Assembly: GCA_020635035.1 (NCBI GenBank)
Contig: JACKAO010000001.1
Span: 490,899-554,898 of the forward strand
DNA length: 64,000 nucleotides
From: Calditrichia bacterium
GTDB lineage: Bacteria > Calditrichota > Calditrichia > Calditrichales > J004
Reading direction: 5' to 3'
Part shown: positions 28,614 to 36,408 of the stretch, piece after piece
How positions within the stretch are numbered: position 1 is the first letter of the stretch
Layout: the number at the start of each line of letters is the position of its first letter
Program-made: the position numbers and the translations under genes
Notes under the pieces: generated by a model
Database searches by the model: none
Seen by the model: only the letters and a program-made list of their open reading frames with translations
Told to the model about the DNA's origin: nothing

Positions 28614-30038
28614 TTAGTCGATATATTCAACTTCCATATCATAGTTCCAGTCATTAAAATACAGGTTGCCGCCTTTCCATTCGACTTCTCCACGTTGAAA
28701 ATCAACAGTCTCGCTTCTGGGATAAGTCTTTGCCGGATAGAATGCTCCTGAAAAGTCTTCATTAATTATTAACCTGTATGCATCAGTGCTGCCAAAGAAA
28801 AATTCACTTGCGGTTTTTTCAGCAATTTGTTGATTGTTAAAATCAGGATCGACCGGTATCCAGCCTTTTACGGGGATATAAATCTCAGCCCAGTCATGTA
28901 GATTCATATTGTCCGGATATATAAACCAACCGCTTTGCCATTTTGCAGGGATACCATTGTACCTGCATAGCGTTATGAATAACATAGCTTTTATACCACA
29001 ATCACCGCGGCCGTTTTCCACACAATACATAGGTATATTTTGAATGGTGGAATATTCCAGTGCACTTGTCCATGGAATATTTTTACCTATCCATAGGTAA
29101 ATCAGCTTTGCTTTTTTAAGTAGATTTTTTTCATCACCTACAATCTTTTTGGAAAGCATTTTTATCGCATCTGTGAAAATTATATGAGTTTCACGTTCAG
29201 AAGTGTACTCTTTGAAAAGTAAGTTATCTGCTGAATAATCTGGCCTTATATTTAAATCAATCTTATTTACTTCATTAAACGCAGTGTATTCAGCACTGTA
29301 ACTAAAAACAACCGGCTTACCCTGTTGTGCCTTTTCTTCAAGATATATGCTTTTGTGAACATATTTATCAGGGGCAATTATATATTCAGGATTACTTACA
29401 GAAATAAGTTTCAAGTTACTAATTCGTTTATTGTCCGTTCTGGGGAACGGCAGCCAGGCGCGCACTACTTCACCATCTTTAACTTTGTCCGGTTTAACAG
29501 ATAAACTATATGTAATTTTTAAGTTCTTGGGACTAACGAAAATTTTGGACGAGTCCTGTGCTGCTTTTACTACATCAGGTAAATAGGACTCGAGAAACTT
29601 TTCTAGACTGCTTTTATCTGAACCATCTTTCAATTGTTTTATCTTGTTTGCCGTCGGATTTTTTCGGAATAGGTTGGGAACAGCATTTCTGAAATACATT
29701 TTTTTACCATCAATAATTTTCATTTCCAATTGATTGGATTCTTCCCATTCTTTTATTTGTTCTTCCGATAAATCAGGAAAATACTTTTTTAAAGCATTCT
29801 TAACATATTCTTCATCCCGTGAAAAATCCATCCTGATCCTGTTAAGAACATCTTCCTTAAAACGAAGGTTGTAGATTTCGTCTTCGTCTATATCTCCTTC
29901 CCCAATTTTAATATTGATCAGTTTCTGTGCTTCAGAAAACTCTCCCTTATCGATGAGTTTATTTATTTCACTGAAATTTGTTTGAGCTACGGTTGTCGTA
30001 TACATAAACAATCCTAAAAGGATAATAATTTTTTTCAT
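28614..30038 (-). CDS. Exported transglutaminase-like domain protein
   Basis: 474-residue secreted protein with a signal peptide (MKKIIILLGLFMYTTTVAQ). Residues roughly 150-290 form an immunoglobulin-like region. A transglutaminase core follows with the Cys in GRGDCGIKAMLFITLCRYNG, the His in LHDWAEIYIP and the Asp in WIPVDPDF, giving the complete Cys-His-Asp triad. Bacterial members usually act as proteases or amidases. The ATG at 30038 is preceded by AAGGGG; an upstream in-frame start at 30083 would add 15 non-signal residues and is rejected. It is divergent from the ECF sigma gene, which suggests a shared control region. Confidence 0.88.
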   Translation of the reverse strand: MKKIIILLGLFMYTTTVAQTNFSEINKLIDKGEFSEAQKLINIKIGEGDIDEDEIYNLRFKEDVLNRIRMDFSRDEEYVKNALKKYFPDLSEEQIKEWEESNQLEMKIIDGKKMYFRNAVPNLFRKNPTANKIKQLKDGSDKSSLEKFLESYLPDVVKAAQDSSKIFVSPKNLKITYSLSVKPDKVKDGEVVRAWLPFPRTDNKRISNLKLISVSNPEYIIAPDKYVHKSIYLEEKAQQGKPVVFSYSAEYTAFNEVNKIDLNIRPDYSADNLLFKEYTSERETHIIFTDAIKMLSKKIVGDEKNLLKKAKLIYLWIGKNIPWTSALEYSTIQNIPMYCVENGRGDCGIKAMLFITLCRYNGIPAKWQSGWFIYPDNMNLHDWAEIYIPVKGWIPVDPDFNNQQIAEKTASEFFFGSTDAYRLIINEDFSGAFYPAKTYPRSETVDFQRGEVEWKGGNLYFNDWNYDMEVEYID

Positions 30039-30151
30039 AATTCCCCTTGTCTTTAAGTCATTTAAGATAAAATAATAAATCACTTCAAGAAAAATAAAAA
30101 ATCATGCTAACTTTTTGTAAACTTTTATGTCTACTATATCAGGAGGCAAAA

Positions 30152-30706
30152 TTGAATGATAATGACTTTGAGTTAATAAAACTTACTAAAAATGGTGATT
30201 TAACAGCATTTGATTCATTGATGCAAAAATATGAAAAACTTGTTTATAAAATCAGTTACGGATTTGGCAGAAGCAAAGAAAATGCTTTGGATATCAGCCA
30301 GGAAGTTTTCCTTAAAGTATTTCAAAAGATCAATAAGCTGCGAGATGATCGGCTTTTCAAATCCTGGATTATTAAAATTACTTATAATGAAGGAGTAGAT
30401 TGGGTGAAAAAAAACAGACACCTTCAAACACATGCTTCTATTGACAATGAAACAGATTTTTTAATACAAGCGCCATCAAACGAGGATGAATTCCTGGCAA
30501 AAGAGCATAAGTCAGAATTAATTAAAAGCTTGTACAACCTTAACACCCGGTACCGACTGGCTGTGGTTTTAAGATACTTTGAAGATATGCCAATAAAAGA
30601 GATCGCTCAAACTTTACAATGCAGTGAAGGGGTTGTTAAAAATATGCTTTTCAGGAGCCTAAGGAAACTAAAAACTTCTCTTCAACTGCAAAATAGTCAG
30701 AGGTAA
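30152..30706 (+). CDS. ECF-type RNA polymerase sigma factor
   Basis: 184-residue extracytoplasmic-function sigma factor. Region 2 includes FDSLMQKYEKLVYKISYGFG and DISQEVFLKVFQKINKLRDD; region 4 is a helix-turn-helix with MPIKEIAQTLQCSEGVVKNM. The start is TTG at 30152, because AGGAGG (30141-30146) lies five bases upstream; an ATG at 30104 in the same frame would add 16 residues and place the Shine-Dalgarno inside the gene. It is immediately followed by a membrane protein that is likely its anti-sigma factor, then by an exported repeat protein. Confidence 0.93.
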   Translation: MNDNDFELIKLTKNGDLTAFDSLMQKYEKLVYKISYGFGRSKENALDISQEVFLKVFQKINKLRDDRLFKSWIIKITYNEGVDWVKKNRHLQTHASIDNETDFLIQAPSNEDEFLAKEHKSELIKSLYNLNTRYRLAVVLRYFEDMPIKEIAQTLQCSEGVVKNMLFRSLRKLKTSLQLQNSQR

Positions 30707-30708
30707 AA

Positions 30709-31647
30709 ATGAATATCAGAAAGTTGCAGGAACAGCTTATCAAAAAATACATATCAGGAGAAATATCAGATGCAGAGATTTCTCTTTTAAAGTCTTTCTC
30801 AAAAGATGATAACAGTATCAGGGACATTCTGGAAGTCCACTCAATTCTTACTGACAAAGATTTTCAATTTGAAAATGCAGATAAAAAAGAGTTTGAAAAA
30901 ATGCGTGCTATAACTCTGAATAAGATTCAGCATAAAGAGTTACGAAAGAAAGAGAAGAGCTCTTTTTCAGTTTTCAGCAATTTTGGCCTTTTAATCAAAA
31001 AACCAGCTTTCAGTTATTCATTCGCGGTGATAATGTTTGTTGCCGGATTTTTCCTTAACCGAAATACACAACCATCCGCATTCATTGATGATATTAAACT
31101 GACCGCCATGAAATCCGAAACAATTGCCGGCAGTTATAACTCACCATTTATCTTCAGTAACGCAACATTTAAGGAAAATTCCGACGGACAAATCAGTGTA
31201 AATTTTGATGTGTCGAGGCATATTGAAATGCAAGGATCAAAAGACGACCCTTTGGTCAAAGAAGTTCTGGCTCAATCTCTTTTAAACTCTCAAACTGAAT
31301 CACAACGTCTTAGGAACATTGATGCCACCCAGTCTATCATGGATCCTAAAATTAAACAGGCTCTAATACTTACAATGCTGAACGACAATAACGTAGTTGT
31401 CAGGCAGAAAAGCCTGTTCAGCTTGATCCGCTACCCTAATGATAGAGATACTCAAGATGCTTTATTGAAAGTTTTAAAGAATGAAGAATCGACTTACATG
31501 CGCCTGGCAGCTGTTGATTATTTAAGTAACAACAATATTGAAGTATCTTCAATGTTCCAGGAACTAAACAATGAAGATTATCTCAAAAACAGCGCTGTTT
31601 TTGAAAAATTACAACAAATAAACCAGGAAGAGAGAACTTTAAAATAA
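30709..31647 (+). CDS. Putative anti-sigma factor with one TM segment and HEAT-like repeats
   Basis: 312-residue protein starting 2 bases after the sigma gene, with its Shine-Dalgarno AGAGG inside the sigma gene's end, so the two are coupled. The N-terminus (1-45; LQEQLIKKYISGEISDAEIS) is helical, in the position of an anti-sigma domain, but lacks the HxxxCxxC zinc motif. One membrane segment lies around residues 102-118. The C-terminal half (about 180-305) contains HEAT-like helical repeats (DPKIKQALILTMLNDNNVVV, NDRDTQDALLKVLKNEES). Anti-sigma function is inferred from order and topology. Confidence 0.72.
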   Translation: MNIRKLQEQLIKKYISGEISDAEISLLKSFSKDDNSIRDILEVHSILTDKDFQFENADKKEFEKMRAITLNKIQHKELRKKEKSSFSVFSNFGLLIKKPAFSYSFAVIMFVAGFFLNRNTQPSAFIDDIKLTAMKSETIAGSYNSPFIFSNATFKENSDGQISVNFDVSRHIEMQGSKDDPLVKEVLAQSLLNSQTESQRLRNIDATQSIMDPKIKQALILTMLNDNNVVVRQKSLFSLIRYPNDRDTQDALLKVLKNEESTYMRLAAVDYLSNNNIEVSSMFQELNNEDYLKNSAVFEKLQQINQEERTLK

Positions 31648-31677
31648 TCGAATTCAAATTTTACTAGGAGACCAATT

Positions 31678-32799
31678 ATGAAAAATCTTAAATATGTGAT
31701 GTTATTTTTAGCAGTTGCTACCATTTTAAGCGCCGGCGAAATGAAGCGGCAATTTGACGTAAAACCTGGTGGCTATCTTGACGTAGATATCAACATTGGC
31801 GGAGCGATACATGTAAGCGGCTGGAGCAAGGACCAGGTTGAAATAATTGTTAATTTTAAAGGCCGGGAATTGGATGAAGATGTTTGGATTGATATCGATC
31901 AGCACGGGAATGATGTAACTGTAAATGGCGGAGCCGAAAGAAACAGTAATGAGCGTCTTGATCTTGAAATCAAAGTACCTTCTAAATACAATATAAAGCT
32001 GTCAACAATGGGCGGACCTTTATCTGTTAATGGAGTGGAAGGAAAGCTGGATGGCGAAACTATGGGAGGTAAGATTTCATTAAAAAATCTCAAAGGTAAA
32101 GTAAAATTTTCAACGATGGGTGGAAGTATTGAACTTCGAGATTCCGATGTTGATGGAAAAGTAAGCACTATGGGCGGTGAAGTTCTTTTTGCCGATGTCA
32201 TTGGAGATGTTGATGGTTCATCTATGGGTGGAAATGTTATATATAAAAATGTTAAAAGTCGCGATGGCAAGATATCCAGTGGCAAAGCAGTAACAATTTC
32301 AACAATGGGTGGCGAAATTAATGTGGATGAAGCTTTATCCGGAGCAGATGTTTCAACTATGGGTGGTAATATTCATGTAAATAAAGCAGCCGAATTTGTA
32401 AAAGCTAACACCATGGGTGGTACAATTGAAATAGAAGACATTGATGGCTGGGTTAAAGCAACGACAATGGGTGGTGATGTTATTGTTAATATGACCGGAA
32501 ATCCATCAAAAGGTCGCCGTGATGTTAATTTAAGTTCAATGGGTGGTGATATTCTTTTAACATTACCTGATGGTATTTCTGCCGATTTTGATATACGCTT
32601 AACTTACACCAGACGGAGCAGTCAGGATTTTAAAATAATCAGTGATTTTCCGATAAAGATTGATGAAGATAAAGACTGGAATTATAATGACGGTGATCCC
32701 AGAAAAGTTATTTCAGGAACCGGTGAGATAAATGGTGGAAAAAATTTAATAAGAATATCAACAATAAACGGTGATATTACTATAAAGAAAGGCAAATAA
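31678..32799 (+). CDS. Exported DUF4097-like protein with an 18-residue MGG repeat
   Basis: 373 residues with a signal peptide (about 1-20) and a predicted right-handed beta-solenoid of the DUF4097 type. Ten MGG motifs occur with Met at residues 111, 129, 147, 165, 183, 210, 228, 246, 264 and 288. The spacing is exactly 18 residues except for insertions of 9 and 6. Each coil reads roughly STMGGxIxIxxxxGxVxx, and a last echo (STINGDITIK) closes the protein. AGGAG precedes the ATG. It is third in the sigma/anti-sigma operon and ends at a strong terminator. It is probably a periplasmic or surface effector or sensor of the sigma system; the molecular role is unknown. Confidence 0.85.
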   Translation: MKNLKYVMLFLAVATILSAGEMKRQFDVKPGGYLDVDINIGGAIHVSGWSKDQVEIIVNFKGRELDEDVWIDIDQHGNDVTVNGGAERNSNERLDLEIKVPSKYNIKLSTMGGPLSVNGVEGKLDGETMGGKISLKNLKGKVKFSTMGGSIELRDSDVDGKVSTMGGEVLFADVIGDVDGSSMGGNVIYKNVKSRDGKISSGKAVTISTMGGEINVDEALSGADVSTMGGNIHVNKAAEFVKANTMGGTIEIEDIDGWVKATTMGGDVIVNMTGNPSKGRRDVNLSSMGGDILLTLPDGISADFDIRLTYTRRSSQDFKIISDFPIKIDEDKDWNYNDGDPRKVISGTGEINGGKNLIRISTINGDITIKKGK

Positions 32800-32818
32800 G
32801 ACAGTATTGCAGAAAAAG

Positions 32819-32846
32819 AAAAGGCGGCCATTAAGCCGCCTTTTTT
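32819..32846. terminator. Strong bidirectional terminator
   Basis: A 10-bp stem AAAAGGCGGC/GCCGCCTTTT with a 6-base loop (32819-32844) ends in a T-run on the plus strand and an A-run on its left side. It can therefore stop both the sigma operon (plus) and the small lipoprotein gene (minus). Confidence 0.92.
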
Positions 32847-32860
32847 AGTTACTTAAGAAT

Positions 32861-33031
32861 TTATTCCTGTACTTGTTCTTGTACTTCGGTTGCCATTGTA
32901 TCAACAGCAGCTGTATCTGCCGGCATAACTGATTCAGGGGCTGTTTCCTGAACAGCCGGTGCTTCTTCCTGTTTCTGTCCGCCACAAGAAATCAACCCTA
33001 AGACAAAAAGTAATAGTAATAGCTTCTTCAT
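32861..33031 (-). CDS. Small lipoprotein, 56 residues
   Basis: Short gene read from ATG 33031 to TAA 32861. The product starts MKKLLLLLFVLGLISCGG, a complete lipoprotein signal with LISC lipobox, followed by an acidic, Ala/Pro/Glu/Gln-rich disordered tail (EEAPAVQETAPES, ending VQEQVQE). A perfect AGGAGG Shine-Dalgarno lies seven bases upstream (about 33039-33044), a good promoter lies at 33063-33091, and a terminator lies at 32819-32846, so this is a well-supported single-gene unit. The function is unknown; size and composition recall small envelope-tethered lipoproteins. Confidence 0.88.
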   Translation of the reverse strand: MKKLLLLLFVLGLISCGGQKQEEAPAVQETAPESVMPADTAAVDTMATEVQEQVQE

Positions 33032-33062
33032 ACCTAGACCTCCTTCATAAAAAATGAGCCAA

Positions 33063-33091
33063 AATTTACTTTTATTATCTCATCAAGTCAA
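33063..33091 (-). promoter_or_regulatory. Promoter of the small lipoprotein gene
   Basis: On the minus strand TTGACT (33086-33091) and TAAATT (33063-33068) are 17 bases apart. The -35 box matches consensus at 5 of 6 positions, and the downstream box continues as TAAATTTTG, close to the TAnnTTTG motif of Bacteroidota promoters. Transcription would begin about 25 bases before the start codon. Confidence 0.6.
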
Positions 33092-33181
33092 TAGTTTAAA
33101 TTTTTTACAGACTACACAAAAAGACATAATTTATTTAAGCAAAAAGTTGATTACGCATAAAAATATTATTCAAATTCATAC

Positions 33182-34084
33182 TTATTCTTTTGGTTCACGA
33201 AGTGCGTCTATAATTTTGTGGAGAAAATCATCTGCTTTATTTTGTGGAACAACGCAGGTGCCTGCAGTAGTTCTTCCACTTCCTTGGAATTTTTTTAACA
33301 GTTCATTTACATCCGTCTGGCAGGTGCGGTTAAAAATGTTATGCCCCACAAAAATAACAGAGTAGTCTGTATCCCTGCGGTTAAAAATACTCACAGATAC
33401 ATTCTGTTGTGGATAAAGAGTATATATGAGATACCTGTTTCCGTTTGGGAAATAGCGCATTTTTCTTGAATCAGTTATAATAATATTATTGTCAATATAA
33501 GAACATTCGCCAAGTGCCTGAACAAATAGTTTATGTTCGCTTCGAACATGTTCAATTCTCTGTTGCACATCATCAGCCAGCAGGATTTCACTAAGTGAAT
33601 AGTTTGATATCCAATGTATTAGTTTAATGAAATATTCACGATAATTTCCGAGCCTGCCCTTCGAATCAAAAGCATGAAGAGTGCGATCAATAATAAACCA
33701 ACCACGGGGATTTTTAATATCTTCAATACTGAATTGAGCCGTATCTATTTTATCAGCAACATTAACAACCGTTGCAAAACGTTCTATATTATCGGTATTG
33801 TTATAATAATTATATATCACTCGGGAACAACTCGGTGCAATACTAAAATGGCCTTTAAAATTTGTTTTTTCAGCCATTTTAACTTCATTTACATGATGAT
33901 CAAACCAGTATCCACAATCCGGATGATAAGGAACATTGGCAAGGATATCATTTTCTGATATATCAATTCGATTTTCTAATATATTAACAGGATGCACTAT
34001 CAGTACATCTTCTATTTCATGCGTAGTATTTAAAAGGACAGAACTAATCAGACTATCAAAATCACCACGAGTAACAATACGCAT
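33182..34084 (-). CDS. DHH-family phosphoesterase-like protein
   Basis: 300-residue protein of the DHH superfamily, whose members include exopolyphosphatases and nanoRNases. The metal-binding motifs are present in modified form: RGDFDSLISSVLL (motif I, DFDS for DxDA) and DCGYWFDHHVNEV (the DHH motif). A C-terminal DHHA1-like segment KKFQGSGRTTAGTCVVP is in the place of the usual GGGHxxAAG. A Bacteroidota/Deltaproteobacteria subgroup with this layout is often named exopolyphosphatase, but substrate is not established. It is a single gene upstream (in the minus sense) of the small lipoprotein. Confidence 0.75.
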   Translation of the reverse strand: MRIVTRGDFDSLISSVLLNTTHEIEDVLIVHPVNILENRIDISENDILANVPYHPDCGYWFDHHVNEVKMAEKTNFKGHFSIAPSCSRVIYNYYNNTDNIERFATVVNVADKIDTAQFSIEDIKNPRGWFIIDRTLHAFDSKGRLGNYREYFIKLIHWISNYSLSEILLADDVQQRIEHVRSEHKLFVQALGECSYIDNNIIITDSRKMRYFPNGNRYLIYTLYPQQNVSVSIFNRRDTDYSVIFVGHNIFNRTCQTDVNELLKKFQGSGRTTAGTCVVPQNKADDFLHKIIDALREPKE

Positions 34085-34149
34085 GTTTATATTCCCCCTT
34101 AAAATCAGTGTATTTAAAAGCGGTCAAAACTTTTGTTAATTTAATTTAT

Positions 34150-34488
34150 TTATTGTTTTTCTTTGCTGTAACCCCGTTCTAATATAAAGTCAGCCAAACT
34201 ATTCAGCGTGTCACCTTTTATATTCTCAAATCCGGGCATAAGCCATGTTCCTTGAGTAATTTTTTCTTTTATTTCCGGCAAATTATACGCATCATCACTA
34301 AAAGCAGGATATAATAATCCGCTGCCTTCTCCATTATCCCCATGGCAATGGGCACAGGCTTGCTGATATATAATTTCCGGAGAATCTGTTTTAGGGACAT
34401 ACGGTTCATTCCCGCCATAAAAGACCATATATAACAGCGTAAATAAGGCAATCGAAATCATCAGTATGAAAGGAATCCAGCGCTTCAT
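34150..34488 (-). CDS. Membrane-anchored c-type cytochrome
   Basis: 112-residue monoheme cytochrome c. An uncleaved N-terminal anchor (about residues 4-24) is followed by the heme site CAHCH (Cys45, Cys48, His49). The likely distal ligand is Met84 in TWLMPGF. The periplasmic domain is a compact class I fold. Its start is 1 base after the stop of the polysaccharide deacetylase gene, so the two are coupled, although the functional link is not obvious. Its redox partner is unknown. Confidence 0.9.
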   Translation of the reverse strand: MKRWIPFILMISIALFTLLYMVFYGGNEPYVPKTDSPEIIYQQACAHCHGDNGEGSGLLYPAFSDDAYNLPEIKEKITQGTWLMPGFENIKGDTLNSLADFILERGYSKEKQ

Positions 34489-34489
34489 A

Positions 34490-35275
34490 TCAATTGTACC
34501 TGTTAAAGTTTTTAAACTGCTGTAACAAAACCGTTGCCCAGGACCCTGATTGAATTAGTTTATTTTTAAAAACCAACCCTGTGTTGTTTCTAAAATCCAG
34601 CTTTTTAATAAAAGCTTTTTCTGAATCCATTCTATAGATATTAATTCTGGGGATGCTATACAAGCTGGTTCCATTTAACTGCTGTTTAAATTTTATTAAT
34701 TGCACAGCATAGGCATAATGTTCTTGCACATACTTAATTACACGATTATTTAATAAACCAAAAGGATAACTAAAGCTTATTATGTTTTCACCTGTGATGT
34801 CCTGTAAAACTTCTTTACTTGTTTTGATTTCGCTGATTAATGATTTTTCATCCAGAAATGTAAGGCTTCTGTGGGTTAATGAATGTGATCCAATTTCAAA
34901 TCCAGATTTTGAAATTTCGATAAGTTGAGACTCATTCATATGCCTGTATTTTTTTCTTCCTATCTGAACATCCCAGGTATTAAACTTCCCGATAAAATTA
35001 ACAGGAACGAAAACGACAGCAGTCATTTGAAATTCTTTTAATATGGGAAATGCTTCTGAATAAAATGATTCATAAGCATCATCAAAAGAGATCAGTACAG
35101 GTTTTTTTGGCAGTTTATTTTCTTTTAAATGCTTAAAATTAATACTATTAAAACCTTGCTGTTTTAAAATAGCCAGATCTTTTATAAAATCATCCGGGTG
35201 ACGTGTCGTAATACCCACATCAGGTTTATTGTCTATTTTATGATAATTAAGAATAGGTAAGTTTTGCGGCAGCAT
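34490..35275 (-). CDS. Polysaccharide deacetylase (NodB homology domain)
   Basis: Carbohydrate esterase family 4 protein of about 261 residues, predicted to remove N-acetyl groups from a surface or cell-wall polysaccharide. Motif 1 with the catalytic Asp pair is VLISFDDAYESFY, and the zinc-binding motif 2 is IGSHSLTHRSL. A later SYPFG motif follows. There is no signal peptide. I start at ATG 35275; an in-frame TTG at 35284 overlaps the stop of the upstream gene. It lies between the Ald-like and cytochrome c genes. Confidence 0.9.
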   Translation of the reverse strand: MLPQNLPILNYHKIDNKPDVGITTRHPDDFIKDLAILKQQGFNSINFKHLKENKLPKKPVLISFDDAYESFYSEAFPILKEFQMTAVVFVPVNFIGKFNTWDVQIGRKKYRHMNESQLIEISKSGFEIGSHSLTHRSLTFLDEKSLISEIKTSKEVLQDITGENIISFSYPFGLLNNRVIKYVQEHYAYAVQLIKFKQQLNGTSLYSIPRINIYRMDSEKAFIKKLDFRNNTGLVFKNKLIQSGSWATVLLQQFKNFNRYN

Positions 35276-35280
35276 TTTTC

Positions 35281-36408
35281 TCAAATATTTAGTTCAAGAA
35301 GATCAAAAATATTGTAAAACGTATGATTGAAGCGATCCGCAAGATGGCGGTTTGTTATTTTACCTTTATATACGGCCATTGCTGATAATAATTCAGGAGA
35401 AAGGTTTAGGGCATTCTTTAGCCCGTTTTTCGCAAGAATTTCAATAAATGGGATAATCTTTTTAGAATAAATTTTGCTGGTCGTAACAGGAACGGTTGCT
35501 GTTATGTTCGGTACACAATAGTGAATAATATCTTCTGCAATAAACGTAGGTTGTGCTATATTAGTGACATGAGAAGTTTCAATAACCGGATTTTGTTCAA
35601 TGGATAAATCAATTACAACACTTCCCGGTTTAAGCATCGAAATCATCTCTTTTGTGATTTTTACATTAATATCGGAAGCTTTTAAAAAATAGACTGAAAC
35701 AATTAAAATATCAGTTGATGGAAGCAGGTCAGACAGATTCTTATCGCTGTATTCTTTTAGTGAAAGCCCATCTCTGACAATATTATACTGAGTCATATTT
35801 TCAGGCTTAAGAGACAAAACATTAACATTTGCACCGTTGGTCCATGCCTGGATTGCTGCAACTCTTCCAATCATCCCCGCTCCAACAATTGTTACATTTG
35901 CGGGTGCAATTAGTTCGGCCCCGGAGAGCAGTATGCCTTTTCCCTGATGCGACACAGATAACAGGTTTGCAGCAATATGGACCGCCATCCTGCCTGAGAC
36001 TTCACTTATTGCTTCAAGAACCGGATGTCTTCCCTGCTCATCTTCAAGGAAATCTGCAGCAAAATAGACGGTTTGCATTTCCATCAATGATTTTAATCGA
36101 TCGCCGCTCGGATTTAATTTGAGCAAAGAAAACACCAGATGTGAATCACTCAAGAGTTCGGCTTCAACAGGAGTTAACGGCAAAACTTTTACTAAAAGTT
36201 CAGCATTTCGCATCAGTTTTTCTGCTGAAGGGACAACAGTAGCCCCGGCTTGAGAATATAAGTCGTCCGGGAAACGGCTTCCTTCACCTGCCCCGCTTTC
36301 TACAAAAACTTCAACGCCTGAATCTACGAGTAACCTTACTCCTTCAGGACAAATCCCCACGCGGCTTTCAAAGTTTTTTATTTCTTTTAATATCCCGACT
36401 TTTAGCAT
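35281..36408 (-). CDS. Alanine dehydrogenase / PNT family protein, divergent active site
   Basis: 375-residue NAD(P)-binding protein with the two-domain Ald/PNT layout. The N-terminal KEIKNFESRVGICPEGVR and SEVSGRMAVHIAANLL match alanine dehydrogenase, as does the Rossmann motif TIVGAGMIGRVAAIQAW. Yet the VKEP segment reads VKVLPL, the catalytic His segment FTYLHLA reads FSLLKLN, and the IDQGG loop with the catalytic Asp reads IEQNP. The usual MPGAVPRTST also reads ITATVPVTTS. It is therefore probably not a plain alanine dehydrogenase. It overlaps the M16 peptidase stop by one base. Confidence 0.75.
   Translation of the reverse strand: MLKVGILKEIKNFESRVGICPEGVRLLVDSGVEVFVESGAGEGSRFPDDLYSQAGATVVPSAEKLMRNAELLVKVLPLTPVEAELLSDSHLVFSLLKLNPSGDRLKSLMEMQTVYFAADFLEDEQGRHPVLEAISEVSGRMAVHIAANLLSVSHQGKGILLSGAELIAPANVTIVGAGMIGRVAAIQAWTNGANVNVLSLKPENMTQYNIVRDGLSLKEYSDKNLSDLLPSTDILIVSVYFLKASDINVKITKEMISMLKPGSVVIDLSIEQNPVIETSHVTNIAQPTFIAEDIIHYCVPNITATVPVTTSKIYSKKIIPFIEILAKNGLKNALNLSPELLSAMAVYKGKITNRHLADRFNHTFYNIFDLLELNI

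Noticed and set aside
31899..32285. 128-residue Pro/Ser-rich minus-strand ORF
   Set aside because: Mirror image of the MGG repeat coding sequence; the repeated PPIV pattern comes from the reverse complement of the repeats.
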